A stretch of 64,000 nucleotides of DNA from Burkholderiaceae bacterium (GTDB lineage: Bacteria > Pseudomonadota > Gammaproteobacteria > Burkholderiales > Burkholderiaceae_E), in NCBI GenBank assembly GCA_023954015.1, contig JAMLIS010000001.1:1-64000 (forward strand), read 5' to 3'. Position numbers and translations under genes: made by a program. Shown one piece after another: positions 36,791-46,860 of this stretch. The notes under the pieces are model-generated. The model ran no database searches. It had not been told where the DNA came from and worked only from the letters and a program-made list of their open reading frames with translations. Each line of letters opens with the position of its first letter. Positions within the stretch are counted from its first letter, which is position 1.

Positions 36791-37438
36791 CTACTTGCCC
36801 GCCTGGCGCTCCTTCTGCACCAGCCAGTCGATGACCTGCAATGCACCGGCGTTCGAGCCGGTCATGCTCGGCGCCGTGTAGTACTTGCCGGCGACCGCCA
36901 TCGCGGGGACGCCCTCGACGCCGTAGGCCTGCGTCAACTGCGTGCCGCGCGACATCTTCGTGCGCACGGCGAAGGACTTCCACGTGTCGAGGAACCGGTC
37001 CTTGTCGACGCCGTGCTTCGACAGCACGTCGAGCATCTTCTCGGGCGTGTCCATCCGGTTGCCGTCGACGTGGATCGCGCGGAAGACGACGTCGTCGACC
37101 TTCTCGGCGACGCCCATCGACTCGAGCGTGTAGTACAGCTGCTGGTGGCGCCGGTCGCCGAAGGGAACGTGCACGCGCTTGAAGTACACGTCGGCCGGCA
37201 GCTTCGCCAGCCACTGCTTCAGCATCGGCTCGAGCGCGTTGCAGTGCGGACAGCCGTACCAGAAGAACTCGATGACCTCGATCTTGCCGGCCGGCGCCTC
37301 GGTGGGCTGCTGCGGCACGACCAGCCGATAGTCGCGGCCTTCGACCGGCGCCGACTGCGCGCGCGCCGCGGGCAGCGCTGCGACGCCGGCGAGCGCTGCG
37401 CCGGCGGAGATCAGGATTCGTCTGCGAGCATCGATCAT
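36791..37438 (-). CDS. dsbA: Thiol:disulfide interchange protein DsbA
   Basis: 215 residues with a signal peptide (about 1-28, ending ARAQ), a thioredoxin fold with the CPHC active site at residues 63-66 (FFWYGCPHC), and the cis-Pro loop GVEGVPAMAVAG. It introduces disulfide bonds into periplasmic proteins. It follows a SPOR-domain gene by 65 nt on the same strand. Confidence 0.95.
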   Translation of the reverse strand: MIDARRRILISAGAALAGVAALPAARAQSAPVEGRDYRLVVPQQPTEAPAGKIEVIEFFWYGCPHCNALEPMLKQWLAKLPADVYFKRVHVPFGDRRHQQLYYTLESMGVAEKVDDVVFRAIHVDGNRMDTPEKMLDVLSKHGVDKDRFLDTWKSFAVRTKMSRGTQLTQAYGVEGVPAMAVAGKYYTAPSMTGSNAGALQVIDWLVQKERQAGK

Positions 37439-37503
37439 GGAGCGTCCCGTGAGATTCGCGTACGTGGGATTCGCGCGCCGCGCGATGCGCGAGGCGCAGG
37501 CGT

Positions 37504-38094
37504 TCAGCGCTGCCGGACCACCGAGGCTTCGATTCCGTTCTCGGCCAGCCGCGCGCGCGCGCGGTTCATCGAGTCGAGCTGCGCATAGGGACCGACGCGG
37601 ACACGATACAGCGTCTGGCCATTGACCTGCGCGTCGAGTACGCGCGCTTCGAAGCCGATCAGCGCGAGGCGCGCCTTCATGCTCTCGGCTTCGGACGACG
37701 AGCGGAAGGCGCCAGCCTGCAGCAGGTAGCTCGCGTCGCCCTGCGTGTCCGGCGCAATGCCGGCGCCCGGGGCAGCGGACGGCGCAGAAGCGATGATCGG
37801 CGCCGAAGGAGGCGCCACGGCGAGCGACGGGGACGCGGGAGCGGCGGGCGTCGTCGCCGCCTCCGCCGGTCGCGCCTTCGCGTGCAGCGGAGCGTTCGGA
37901 TCGGGAGCCTCGGACAGCGATTTCGGCTCGAGCGCCGGCTCGGTCGTGCGATTGCCCTTGTCGACGAAGGGCACCGGAGCCCGCGTGACAATCATCGCAA
38001 CGACCACCGCGATCGACAGCCCGGCGATCAGGCCGACCAGGAAGCCGAGTACGGTGCCGCCGCGCATGCGGCGGACAACCACAGGATTCACCAT
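37504..38094 (-). CDS. SPOR domain membrane protein (FtsN-like)
   Basis: 196 residues. It has a single membrane anchor (about 14-37; GGTVLGFLVGLIAGLSIAVV), a Pro/Ala-rich periplasmic stalk and a C-terminal SPOR domain (about 120-195; YLLQAGAFRSSSEAESMKARLALIGFEARV). SPOR domains bind denuded septal peptidoglycan, and this small type beside argS is the usual FtsN-like protein of Burkholderiales. It abuts argS with no gap, suggesting cotranscription. Confidence 0.9.
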   Translation of the reverse strand: MVNPVVVRRMRGGTVLGFLVGLIAGLSIAVVVAMIVTRAPVPFVDKGNRTTEPALEPKSLSEAPDPNAPLHAKARPAEAATTPAAPASPSLAVAPPSAPIIASAPSAAPGAGIAPDTQGDASYLLQAGAFRSSSEAESMKARLALIGFEARVLDAQVNGQTLYRVRVGPYAQLDSMNRARARLAENGIEASVVRQR

Positions 38095-39876
38095 TCACAT
38101 CCTCTCGGGAGCCGATACGCCGAGCAGCGCCAGGCCGTTACGAAGGACCTGGCGCACGGCGAGCAGCAGCGCCAACCGGGCGAGCCGTGTCTCTTCGTCG
38201 TCGACGAGCACCCGTTCGGCATTATAGTAAGAGTGAAGTTCCGCCGCTAAATCCTTGAGGTAGAACGCGATCGCGTGCGGCGCCAGTTCGTCGACCGCCG
38301 CCTGCAGCGTCTGCGGAAAGGAGGCGATCCGCGCGCACAGCGCGAACTCGCGCGCACCGTCCAGCGGCGCGAGTGCAACGCCTCCGGCAACGGCCGAACG
38401 GGCAAGAGCGTCGGCGTCGCCGCCCCACTGCGCCAGCACCGAGCAGATGCGGGCGTGCGCGTACTGGATGTAGTAGACGGGATTCTCGTCGGTGCGTGCG
38501 AGCGCCAGGTCTACGTCGAAGACGAACTCGCTGTCGGCCTTGCGCGAGACGAGAAAGAAGCGCACGGCGTCGCGGCCGCGCTGCTCGTCGACGCGCGTGC
38601 TGCCGTCGCCGAGCGCGACTTCTCCGGTCCACAGGATCAGGTCGCGCAGCGTCACGTAGGAACCGGCTCGCTTGGAGATCTTGACCTCCTCGCCGCCGCG
38701 CATCACGGTGACCATCTTGTGCAGCACGTAGTCGGGATAGCCGACCGGGATGCCGATGCCGAGCGCCTGCAGGCCGGCGCGCACGCGCGCGATCGTTCCG
38801 TGGTGATCGGAGCCCTGCACGTTGATCGCGCGCTCGTAGCCGCGCTCCCACTTGGCGACGTGGTAGGCGACGTCGGGCACGAAATAGGTGTAGGCGCCGT
38901 CGGACTTGCGCATGACGCGGTCCTTGTCGTCGCCGTACTCGGTCGTGCGCAGCCACAGCGCGCCGCCGTCCTCGTAGGTGTGGCCCGAGCGGCGCAGCGC
39001 ATCGACGGTGGCCTGCACGCGGCCGTCGGCGTACAGCGACGACTCGAGATAGTAGCGATCGAAGCGCACGCCGAACGCGCGCAGGTCGACGTCCTGCTCG
39101 TGGCGCAGATAGGCGACCGCGAAGCGCCGGATCGCCTCGATGTCGTCGGGATCGCCGGCGCCGCGCACCTCCTGCACCTGCTCGGCGCGGACGCTCTTGC
39201 CGGCGAGGTAGTCGGCGGCGATGTCGCGGATGTAGTCGCCGCGGTAGCCGTCGACCGGAAACCGGGGATCGTCGACTTCGATGGCGCGCGCACGCGCCTG
39301 CACCGAACGCGCGAGGTTGTCGATCTGCGCACCGGCGTCGTTGTAGTAGAACTCGCGCGTCACGCGCCAGCCGTCGGCCGCGAGCAGCGCCGACAAGGCG
39401 TCGCCGAGCGCGCCCTGTCGTCCGTGCCCGACGTGCAGCGGCCCGGTGGGGTTGGCCGAAACGAATTCGACGAGCACGTCGCGACCTTCGCCCCGGTTGG
39501 CGTGCCCGAAGCGCGCGCCGTCGGCGATCGCGCGCACGACGACGGCGCGCTTCGCATCGGCCCGCAGCCTCAGGTTCAGGAAACCGGGGCCGGCGATCTC
39601 GATCGACTCGATCGAGGGCTCGTCGCCGGTGCCCGTGCGAGCGCGATCCAGCGCTTCGAGCGCGTCCTTCAGTTGCGCAGCGATCGCCCTCGGGTTCGAC
39701 TTCAGCGGGCGCGCGAGCTGCAGCGCGAGATTCGAGGCGAGATCGCCGTGCTCGGGCTGTTTCGGACGCTCGAGTTCGATCGCCGGCACTTCGGCGTCGA
39801 CGCCGGCGCGCTCGACGACGCGCTGCGCCGCGACGCGCAACGCCTGGGCGATGCGCGATTTCTGCTCGGGTAACAT
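38095..39876 (-). CDS. argS: Arginine--tRNA ligase
   Basis: 593 residues of a class I synthetase. It has [24 protein letters not shown] (HIGH-like HVGH), the KMSKS-like region [16 protein letters not shown], the Arg-tRNA synthetase N-terminal additional domain (about 1-100), and the DALR anticodon-binding domain ending [20 protein letters not shown]. The start ATG at 39876 fits the family. It charges tRNA-Arg; one tRNA-Arg gene is in this window. Confidence 0.97.
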   Translation of the reverse strand: MLPEQKSRIAQALRVAAQRVVERAGVDAEVPAIELERPKQPEHGDLASNLALQLARPLKSNPRAIAAQLKDALEALDRARTGTGDEPSIESIEIAGPGFLNLRLRADAKRAVVVRAIADGARFGHANRGEGRDVLVEFVSANPTGPLHVGHGRQGALGDALSALLAADGWRVTREFYYNDAGAQIDNLARSVQARARAIEVDDPRFPVDGYRGDYIRDIAADYLAGKSVRAEQVQEVRGAGDPDDIEAIRRFAVAYLRHEQDVDLRAFGVRFDRYYLESSLYADGRVQATVDALRRSGHTYEDGGALWLRTTEYGDDKDRVMRKSDGAYTYFVPDVAYHVAKWERGYERAINVQGSDHHGTIARVRAGLQALGIGIPVGYPDYVLHKMVTVMRGGEEVKISKRAGSYVTLRDLILWTGEVALGDGSTRVDEQRGRDAVRFFLVSRKADSEFVFDVDLALARTDENPVYYIQYAHARICSVLAQWGGDADALARSAVAGGVALAPLDGAREFALCARIASFPQTLQAAVDELAPHAIAFYLKDLAAELHSYYNAERVLVDDEETRLARLALLLAVRQVLRNGLALLGVSAPERM

Positions 39877-39916
39877 GGACGGCGATTGTACTGGCCGCCT
39901 CGCGCAGGCCGCCTCG

Positions 39917-40471
39917 TCACGAGCCGAGCGTCCGACGAAGCGACGTGTCCAGCGTCCCCGGATCCGACAGATCGCCGCCGGCCGACGCCGGCCGTACCAG
40001 AACGAGCGAATCGAAAGCGATCCGTTCGCCATCGAAGCGATGGGCCGCAGCCAGGCTCTCGCGAAGCTCCGGGGCGAGCCCGCCGCGATAGAGCAGGCTC
40101 AGATGGGGCCGCAGCAGATAGTCCGCAGGACCGACGAGCCCGGCGCGCAGTTGCCGCTGCAACTCGGCCGGGCGCGGGTCGTCGAACTCGACGAACAGCG
40201 TCTTGAAATGCGCTTCGGAATGCGCGGTCGCGCCGGCGACGAAGGTCATCGGCGCGAAGGACGCTGCGACGCTCGCCAGCAGTGGCTCCAGCGACGGACC
40301 GCCGCTGCCTGCGCGATTCACCTCGATCGTGACGTGCGGCTCGAAAACCGGGCTGCGATGCGCGGCGGCCAGGGTAGCGATCCGCCGGGCGAGCGAGCTT
40401 CGCCAGGGTTCCGACGGAACCAGCCAGAAGGCGACCGGGAACGTGATGGGCGGATCGGTCACGGGCGTCAT
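39917..40471 (-). CDS. 2'-5' RNA ligase / cyclic phosphodiesterase family protein
   Basis: 184 residues of the 2H phosphoesterase superfamily. The two catalytic H-x-T/S motifs are FEPHVTIEV and RPHLSLLYR, with about 85 residues between them. These enzymes open 2',3'-cyclic phosphates or join 2'-5' RNA ends in vitro; the in vivo role is unclear. The ATG overlaps the nucleotidyltransferase stop (ATGA), coupling it to that gene. It could equally be a cyclic phosphodiesterase of the CPDase branch. Confidence 0.82.
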   Translation of the reverse strand: MTPVTDPPITFPVAFWLVPSEPWRSSLARRIATLAAAHRSPVFEPHVTIEVNRAGSGGPSLEPLLASVAASFAPMTFVAGATAHSEAHFKTLFVEFDDPRPAELQRQLRAGLVGPADYLLRPHLSLLYRGGLAPELRESLAAAHRFDGERIAFDSLVLVRPASAGGDLSDPGTLDTSLRRTLGS

Positions 40472-41286
40472 TCCCGTTCGCCGCATCCGGCCCACACTCC
40501 CGGGAATCCGCCGGCCGCCGCCAGTCCCTCCGGCGTGCCGATGTCGAGAAATCGTGCGTCGGGAAGGAACAGGCTGTCGACGTGCAGACCGGCGCGGATC
40601 GCAGCGGCGAAGACCGCGCCCATCGGCCAGTCCGGCGCCGGCCCGCGCGCCGCCGAGCGTGCAAGCGCCGACAGGCGCTGCGTCTCCGCGACCAGGAAGC
40701 GGGTGAATCCGGGACCCCACGCCGCCACCATGTAGCCGGTGTCCGCTTCGCCGCGAGGCGGCGCCTCCTCCTTGGTGACCAGCTCGACGACGCGACCGCG
40801 CGCGTCCGTGCGCACGAGATCCAGCGCGTCGGTCGGCGCGCCCCGGAACAGGCCGAGAACGACATCGGCGCCGGTTTCGCGCAGGCGATCCCGCGCTCGC
40901 ACGAAGCAGTCCTCGGGCTGGATCAGGATGTCGGGAAAGCCGAACAGCACGATCGCGTCGCCGACGAATGCAGCGGCCTGGGCGGCGCTGAACGGCGGCC
41001 CCCACGGCTCGTTCATCATCAGGTAGGCGATCGACAGCCCCAGGCGCGAACCGTCGCCGTAGTAGTCGGCGATGTCGAATTTTCCGCTGCGCACGACGAA
41101 GAAGATCCGCTCGGCTCCCGCGGCACGCATCTTTTCGAGCAGGTACTGCGAGACGACCTTGGGTCGCCCGCGCAGCTCGGCCGGTTCGCGGTGCACGCCG
41201 ATCGGCATCAGCTCCTTGCTGCACGGCAACGGAGCGAGCCGCGTCGCGCGGCCGGCGGCAGCGATCACGCCGACGACGTCGTTCAT
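40468..41286 (-). CDS. Sugar nucleotidyltransferase family protein
   Basis: 272 residues of the NTP-transferase fold. The nucleotide-binding N-terminus is VIAAAGRATRLAPLPCSKELMPIG, followed by PKVVSQYLLEKMRAAGAERIFFVV. A metal/sugar-binding part contains LFGFPDILIQPEDCF, and the C-terminus FLDIGTPEGLAAA. It resembles glucose-1-phosphate thymidylyl/uridylyltransferases. The sugar is unknown, and no polysaccharide genes are nearby. It overlaps genes on both sides by 4 nt, between an acyl-CoA ligase and a 2H phosphoesterase, an unexplained combination. Confidence 0.83.
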   Translation of the reverse strand: MNDVVGVIAAAGRATRLAPLPCSKELMPIGVHREPAELRGRPKVVSQYLLEKMRAAGAERIFFVVRSGKFDIADYYGDGSRLGLSIAYLMMNEPWGPPFSAAQAAAFVGDAIVLFGFPDILIQPEDCFVRARDRLRETGADVVLGLFRGAPTDALDLVRTDARGRVVELVTKEEAPPRGEADTGYMVAAWGPGFTRFLVAETQRLSALARSAARGPAPDWPMGAVFAAAIRAGLHVDSLFLPDARFLDIGTPEGLAAAGGFPGVWAGCGERE

Positions 41287-42965
41287 TCGATCGCCGACGC
41301 CGACTTCGCCTGCGCGCGCAGCACGTGCTTCTGGATCTTTCCGGTCGACGTCTTCGGCACCGGGCCGAAGCGCACTTCGCGCGGCACCTTGTAGCGCGCC
41401 AGATGCGCGCGGCAGTGCTCGATCAGCGCGTCGGCCAGCGCGCCGGCTTCGTCGGGCGTGCGCGGCACCCGGTCGGCGCGCAGCTCGACGAAGGCGAGCG
41501 GCGTCTCGCCCCATCGCTCGTCGGGCTTGGCGACGACCGCGCAGGCGAGCACGGCCGGGTGCTTGTACAGCGCATCCTCGACCTCGATCGAGCTGATGTT
41601 CTCGCCGCCCGAGATGATGATGTCCTTCGCGCGGTCCTTCAGCTTCACGTAGCCGTCGGGGTACACGACGCCGAGGTCGCCGGTGTGGAACCAGCCGCCG
41701 GCGAAGGCCTCGGCGCTGGCGCGCTGGTTCTTCAGGTAGCCCTTCATCACGATGTTGCCGCGAAAGGCCACCTCGCCCATCGTCTCGCCGTCGCGTGGAA
41801 CCGGCTGCATCGTGTTCGGATCGAGCACGTCGAGACCCTCCTGCACCTGGTAGCGCACGCCCTGCCGCGCATTGCGCTCGACGCGTCCGGCGAGATCGAG
41901 ATCGTTCCATGCCTCGTGCTTCACGCACACCGCGGCCGGACCGTAGACCTCGGTGAGACCGTAGACGTGCGTGACTTCCCAGCCCATGCGCTCCATGCCT
42001 TCGATCATCGCGGCCGGCGGCGCGGCGCCGGCCACCATCGCGCGCACGGTCCAGTCGATGCCCTGTTTCCATTCGGCCGGCGCGTCGATCAGCGTGCCGT
42101 GCACGATCGGCGCGCCGCAGTAGTGGGTGACGCGGTGCTCGCGTACGAGATCGAGGATCGTCCTGGCCTCGACGCGGCGCAGGCAGACGTTCGTTCCGGC
42201 CACCGCCGCCACCGTCCACGGGAAGCACCAGCCGTTGCAGTGGAACAGCGGCAGCGTCCACAGGTAGACCGGATGGCGCGGCAGCGACCACGCCAGCACG
42301 TTGCCGACCGCATTCAGGTAGGCGCCACGGTGATGCACGACGACGCCCTTCGGGTCGCCGGTGGTGCCGGACGTGTAGTTCAGGCCGATCGCGTCCCATT
42401 CGTCCTCCGGCAGGTTCCGCGGATGCGACGGATCGCCGCCGGCGAGCCAGCTCTCGTAGTCGAGCGCCCCGATGCGTTCGCCCGCGCCGTCGTACATCGG
42501 ATCGTCGACGTCGACGACGAAAGGCAGCGGCCGGCCTTCGGCGGCCAGCCGCCCGAGTGCCTGATGCGCGAGCGGCGCGAATTCGCGATCGACGACGAGC
42601 ACCTTGGCGCCCGAATGCCGCAACTGGAACGCGACCGTCGACGCGTCCAGGCGGGTGTTGATCGTGTTCAGCACGGCGCCGGTCATCGGCACGCCGAAAT
42701 GCGCGTCGAGCATCGGCGGCGTGTTCGGCAGCAGGACCGAGACGGTGTCGCCGAGTCCGATCTCGCGCGCCGCCAGCACCGACGCGAGGCGGCGCGCGCG
42801 CTCGAGCATCTGCGACCAGGTCAGGCGCAGCGTGCCGTGGATCGCCGCGCAGCGGTCCGGGAACACGTCCGCCGCCCAGCTCACCAAGCTGATCGGCGTC
42901 AACGGGACATGGTTCGCGGCGTTGCGGTCGAGGTCCTGGCGGTACGGATTCGGACTGGTGGGCAT
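41283..42965 (-). CDS. AMP-dependent acyl-CoA ligase
   Basis: 560 residues of the ANL superfamily. The P-loop-like motif is GLNYTSGTTGDPKGVVVHHRG, with VYGLTEVYGPA, the GWFHTGDLGVVYPDGYVKLKDRAKDIIISGGENISS hinge region (in parts) and catalytic Lys in KTSTGKIQKHVLR. It forms acyl-AMP and then acyl-CoA. The family pattern is closest to medium-chain/fatty acyl ligases such as those acting on dimethylsulfoniopropionate or fatty acids; the substrate is unknown. It leads a three-gene overlapping set. A TACAAT box lies about 60 nt upstream. Confidence 0.9.
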   Translation of the reverse strand: MPTSPNPYRQDLDRNAANHVPLTPISLVSWAADVFPDRCAAIHGTLRLTWSQMLERARRLASVLAAREIGLGDTVSVLLPNTPPMLDAHFGVPMTGAVLNTINTRLDASTVAFQLRHSGAKVLVVDREFAPLAHQALGRLAAEGRPLPFVVDVDDPMYDGAGERIGALDYESWLAGGDPSHPRNLPEDEWDAIGLNYTSGTTGDPKGVVVHHRGAYLNAVGNVLAWSLPRHPVYLWTLPLFHCNGWCFPWTVAAVAGTNVCLRRVEARTILDLVREHRVTHYCGAPIVHGTLIDAPAEWKQGIDWTVRAMVAGAAPPAAMIEGMERMGWEVTHVYGLTEVYGPAAVCVKHEAWNDLDLAGRVERNARQGVRYQVQEGLDVLDPNTMQPVPRDGETMGEVAFRGNIVMKGYLKNQRASAEAFAGGWFHTGDLGVVYPDGYVKLKDRAKDIIISGGENISSIEVEDALYKHPAVLACAVVAKPDERWGETPLAFVELRADRVPRTPDEAGALADALIEHCRAHLARYKVPREVRFGPVPKTSTGKIQKHVLRAQAKSASAIE

Positions 42966-43200
42966 CTGCGCAACCCGTGGCGAAAGTTCGAACGGCCGGG
43001 CCGCGTGGCCCGGGACTTCGGACGATTGTAGGCATGCGCCGCCGCGAGCGGGTGCCGCGCCCCGGCCCCTGCTCGGGCGAGCACGGGTCGCGGCCGGCCA
43101 CGGCCCGCTGGGCGCATGGGCGGCCGCAGTACACTCGCTGCGGATCGCTGCTCGCTGCCGCCGGGCGAGACCCGTGCAAGCCCCGTGACCGGAAAAACCC

Positions 43201-43584
43201 ATGAACACCGGCAAGGTCGTATTCGGTTTCTTCATCCTGCTGGCGGCGACGCTGAACTTCGGCTTCGTCTACGGCGACATCGACGAAGCGGCGCACCACG
43301 AGGTGAGCGAGCTATTCGCCGCGATCATCGTCAACGTCATCGCGACGATCCTCAAGCTCGGCGATCGCACGCAGCTGGGCGCGATACACCTGGCGTCGAG
43401 CCTCGTCGCAGACGCCCAATTGCTGATCGCCGCCGTCGTCTGGACCTGGGGCACGCACGTGCAGACGCTGCACGACGAAAACACCGTCGTGGCGAGCGTC
43501 GTCTCGCTGGCCGCCGGCGCGCTGCTGGCGAACGTCGTGTCGGTCGTCCTGCTGGTCACCGAGACGCTGACCTTCCGGCGCTGA
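43201..43584 (+). CDS. DUF6394 family membrane protein
   Basis: 127 residues with three to four hydrophobic helices. The pattern VVFGFFILLAATLNFGFVYGDID, HHEVSELFAAIIVNVIATILKLGDRTQ and ASSLVADAQLLIAAVVW matches the DUF6394 proteins that precede TrkA-type channel genes in Burkholderiales. It is probably an inner-membrane protein and may be an accessory subunit of the channel encoded 19 nt downstream. Function unproven. Confidence 0.82.
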   Translation: MNTGKVVFGFFILLAATLNFGFVYGDIDEAAHHEVSELFAAIIVNVIATILKLGDRTQLGAIHLASSLVADAQLLIAAVVWTWGTHVQTLHDENTVVASVVSLAAGALLANVVSVVLLVTETLTFRR

Positions 43585-43603
43585 CCGCAGGCCGGAGCAG
43601 CGA

Positions 43604-45508
43604 ATGCCCGACGGCGATTCCGAACTCGCGACAGCCGCGTCGCAATCGTCCGCGCCGCCGCCCGGCGCGCCGAACGACGGCGGCGCGCGCAGCGCCGAAG
43701 CCGCGGCAACGCGCGGCGCGGCGCTGCCGCACGCCAGCGTGCTGCACCTGCTGCTGCGCCGGCTGCGCGTGCCGTTGCTGTTCGTCACCGTCGTGTTCGC
43801 GATCTCGGTAGCCGGATTCACGCTGGTTCCCGGCGTCGACGCCGACGGCCGTCCGAGCCCGCCGTTGAGCTTCTTCCACGCGTTCTACTTCGTCACCTAC
43901 ACGGCGACGACGATCGGCTTCGGAGAAGTTCCGGTCGCCTTCTCCGACGCGCAGCGAATGTGGGCGATCGTCATCATCTACCTGTCGGTGATCGCGTGGA
44001 CCTACACGCTGCTCACGGCGCTCGCCGCCGTGCAGGACGTCTCGTTCGTGCGCGCGATCGCCGCCATCCGCTTCGAGCGCCGGGTGCGCAGCATCGCCGA
44101 ACCCTTTCTGATGGTGCTCGGTTGCGGCGACACCGGACTGCGACTGACCCGCGTCTTCGACCGCCTCGGCATGCGCTTCGTCGTCGTGGAGATCGACCCG
44201 GCGCGCCTGCAGGCGCTCGAGCTCGAGGACTTTCGCAACGACATCGTCGCGATCCAGGGCGATGCCAGCCGCCCGCAGACGCTGCTGCGGGCGGGCCTGC
44301 GCCACCCGTGCTGCCGCGCGGTGCTGGCGCTCACGAACGACGACGCGGCCAACGTCGCTGCAGTGATCACTGCCTCGCTGCTGAATCCGCGCGCGACGAT
44401 GATCGCGCGCTCGCACACCGCCGAGACGGCGACCCTGATGCAGGCCTCCGGCACGGCGCGCATCGTCGACCCCTTCCTCGCCTTCGCCGAACAGCTGGCG
44501 ATGGCGTTGCGCGCGCCCGGCTGCTACCGCCTGTTCGACTGGCTCACGGCGTTGCGCGGAACACCGCTGGCGCGCGAGCTGGCGCCGCCGCCGGCCGGGA
44601 CCTGGATCGTCTGCGGCTACGGCCGCTTCGGCCGCGCGGTCGCGCAACGGCTGCGCGAGCACGGCGCGGACGTGCGCGTCATCGAGCCGACGCCGCAGGC
44701 CGACGCCGACGACGACATCGAGGTGATCGTCGGCGACGGCACCCGGCGCGCGGTCCTCGAGCGCGCCGGCATCGCCACCGCGCAATCGATCGTCGTGGGC
44801 ACCTCGAGCGACCTGCGCAATCTCGCGATCGCACGGCTCGCCCAGTCGATCAACGGCTCGCTGTTCGTCGTCCTGCGCCAGAACGAAGCCGACAACGCGG
44901 TGCTCTTCGAGAACTTCCGCGCCGATCTCGTGATGCGCCCGAGCGAGATCGTCGCCGACGAATGCGTGGCGCTGCTCACCTCGCCGTTGCTCGTGCGTTT
45001 CCTCGGCCAGGTGCGCCGGCAGACCGACGCGTGGGCCGATCGGGTGATCCATCGGCTGCGCGACACCAGCGGCAAGCAGGCGCCTGCCACCTGGGAGGTG
45101 CGCATCGACCGCGAACAGGCGCCCGCGCTGTGCGAGCACGGCGTCGCGCCGCCGGCGCCCGCGAGCCGCAAGTCGGCCGGCGACGGCGACGGACCGTCCC
45201 GTCCGACGCGCGACGATTCGGCGACGCGCCCGCCGCTGCGACTCGGCGACCTGCTGCGCGATCCGCACGATCGCAGTCGGCGCATCGAAGCCACCGCACT
45301 GCTCGTGCTGCGCTCGGGCCGCGAAACGCTGCTGCCGACCGACGACTGGAAGCTCGCCGAGGCGGACGAACTGCTGTTCGCCGGCCGCGAGGCGGCGCGC
45401 CGCTTCATCGAGATCGGCCTGCACGACCGCGGCGTGCTCGACTACCTGGTCACGGGACGCGAACCGGGAAGGCACTGGCCCTGGCAGCGCAGCCGGCGCG
45501 CGGCCTGA
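43604..45508 (+). CDS. Potassium channel with two RCK/TrkA domains
   Basis: 634 residues. An N-terminal low-complexity stretch (1-45) precedes a two-helix pore module (about 52-140) with selectivity filter TIGFGE at 103-108 in place of the usual TVGYGD. Two RCK domains follow (nucleotide motif LGCGDTGLRLTRVFDRLG near 170 and VCGYGRFGRAVAQRL near 333), then a C-terminal region with a TrkA_C-like part. It probably forms a ligand-gated K+ channel in the inner membrane. The DUF6394 gene upstream is likely its partner. Confidence 0.88.
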   Translation: MPDGDSELATAASQSSAPPPGAPNDGGARSAEAAATRGAALPHASVLHLLLRRLRVPLLFVTVVFAISVAGFTLVPGVDADGRPSPPLSFFHAFYFVTYTATTIGFGEVPVAFSDAQRMWAIVIIYLSVIAWTYTLLTALAAVQDVSFVRAIAAIRFERRVRSIAEPFLMVLGCGDTGLRLTRVFDRLGMRFVVVEIDPARLQALELEDFRNDIVAIQGDASRPQTLLRAGLRHPCCRAVLALTNDDAANVAAVITASLLNPRATMIARSHTAETATLMQASGTARIVDPFLAFAEQLAMALRAPGCYRLFDWLTALRGTPLARELAPPPAGTWIVCGYGRFGRAVAQRLREHGADVRVIEPTPQADADDDIEVIVGDGTRRAVLERAGIATAQSIVVGTSSDLRNLAIARLAQSINGSLFVVLRQNEADNAVLFENFRADLVMRPSEIVADECVALLTSPLLVRFLGQVRRQTDAWADRVIHRLRDTSGKQAPATWEVRIDREQAPALCEHGVAPPAPASRKSAGDGDGPSRPTRDDSATRPPLRLGDLLRDPHDRSRRIEATALLVLRSGRETLLPTDDWKLAEADELLFAGREAARRFIEIGLHDRGVLDYLVTGREPGRHWPWQRSRRAA

Positions 45509-45529
45509 AAATGCCAGCGGCGGGAGCGC

Positions 45530-46819
45530 TCAGCCGCGGCCGCTCGCCGCGAGCGCGCGCCGCATCGCCTCCAGTCCTTCGGCCAGGTCGGCGAGCAGAT
45601 CGGCCGGATCCTCGAGGCCGACATGCAGCCGCACCAGCGGCCCGCCCGTCCATGGCCGCGCGGTGCGCATCCGGTCGATGCGCGCGGGCATGACCAGGCT
45701 CTCGAAGCCGCCCCACGAGTAGCCGATCGCGAAGTGCCGGCGCCGTTCGCAGAGCGCAGCGAGCGCGATGCGCTCGCGATCGCTCGCGCGCCCCGGGTCG
45801 TCGTGGGCGTGGACTTCGTCGTGCGCCGGCGCGAACAACGCCCGATCCAGTTCGAACGAGAGCAGCCCGCTCGCTCCCGAGAAATCGCGTCGCCACAACG
45901 CGTGCTGCGGATGCGAGGCCAGCGCCGGATACAGCACCTTCGCGACTTCGGCGCGCGCTTCGAGCCAGCGCGCGATCTCGAGCGCATTGGCCTCGTGGCG
46001 CCGCATGCGCACCTCGACGCTGCGCAGGCCGCGCAGCACCAGGTACGCGTCGTCGCTGCTCGCGCATTGTCCGAGCTGGCGGACGGCGGCCCACAGCTTC
46101 GGCCACAGTGCCTCGCGCACGACGACGGCGCCCATCAGCACGTCCGAGTGCCCGCCCCAGTATTTCGTCAATGCGAGCACCGACGCGTCGACGCCCCAGT
46201 CGAAGGGGCGCGCGAACCCCGGCGACGCCCAGGTGTTGTCGATCATCGTCACGATGCCGCGCTCGCGCGCGATCGCGCAGATCGCCGGAACGTCCTGCAC
46301 CTCGAAGGTGTAGCTGCCCGGGCTCTCGAGCCAGATCAGCTTCGTTTCGGGGCGCAGCAACGCTTCGATGCCGGCGCCGATCGTCGGCTCGTAATAGGTG
46401 GTCGCCACGCCCAGGCGCGCCAGCATTCCGTCGCAGAACACGCGCGTGGGGCCGTACGAGGAATCGGCGACCAGCAGGTGATCGCCCGGCGCGAGCACCG
46501 CGAGCAGCGCGGTGGTGATCGCGGCCAGGCCCGACGGCATCAGGCTCGCGCGCACCGCGCATCCGGCGCCCTCGATCTCGCACAGCGCGTCCATCAACGC
46601 CATCGTCGTCGGCGTGCCGACGGTTCCGTAGGTGGTCGCGCGCCAGCGGCCGGCGGCAACCGCAGCGCCGGCGGCGTCGGTGGCCGCGAGCGTGTCGAAC
46701 AGCACGGTCGATGCGCGGTGCACCCCGACGCTGGGCGCGGCGAACGAGGCGTCGCCTTCGCGGCCGGCCTCGGCCAGGCGTGTGGCGAACGCTCGTCCGA
46801 AGCCGGGATCTTCTGGCAT
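45530..46819 (-). CDS. metC: Cystathionine beta-lyase / Cys-Met metabolism PLP enzyme
   Basis: 429 residues of the fold-type I Cys/Met family. It has LMPSGLAAITTALLAVL, the strand IDNTWASPGFARPFDWGVD and the PLP lysine in LALTKYWGGHSDVLMG. The C-terminal SWGGFESLVMP and RLHVGLEDPADLLADL match the cystathionine beta-lyase branch. It likely cleaves cystathionine to homocysteine, pyruvate and ammonia. A 30-residue insertion with Asp/His/Arg is seen near 345-375 (PAHDEVHAHDDPGRASD). A TACAAT box lies about 30 nt upstream. It converges with the channel gene. Confidence 0.88.
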   Translation of the reverse strand: MPEDPGFGRAFATRLAEAGREGDASFAAPSVGVHRASTVLFDTLAATDAAGAAVAAGRWRATTYGTVGTPTTMALMDALCEIEGAGCAVRASLMPSGLAAITTALLAVLAPGDHLLVADSSYGPTRVFCDGMLARLGVATTYYEPTIGAGIEALLRPETKLIWLESPGSYTFEVQDVPAICAIARERGIVTMIDNTWASPGFARPFDWGVDASVLALTKYWGGHSDVLMGAVVVREALWPKLWAAVRQLGQCASSDDAYLVLRGLRSVEVRMRRHEANALEIARWLEARAEVAKVLYPALASHPQHALWRRDFSGASGLLSFELDRALFAPAHDEVHAHDDPGRASDRERIALAALCERRRHFAIGYSWGGFESLVMPARIDRMRTARPWTGGPLVRLHVGLEDPADLLADLAEGLEAMRRALAASGRG

Positions 46820-46860
46820 GGCGGGGGCGGAAAGCTGCGTCGCCCGATTGTAGGAGCGTG

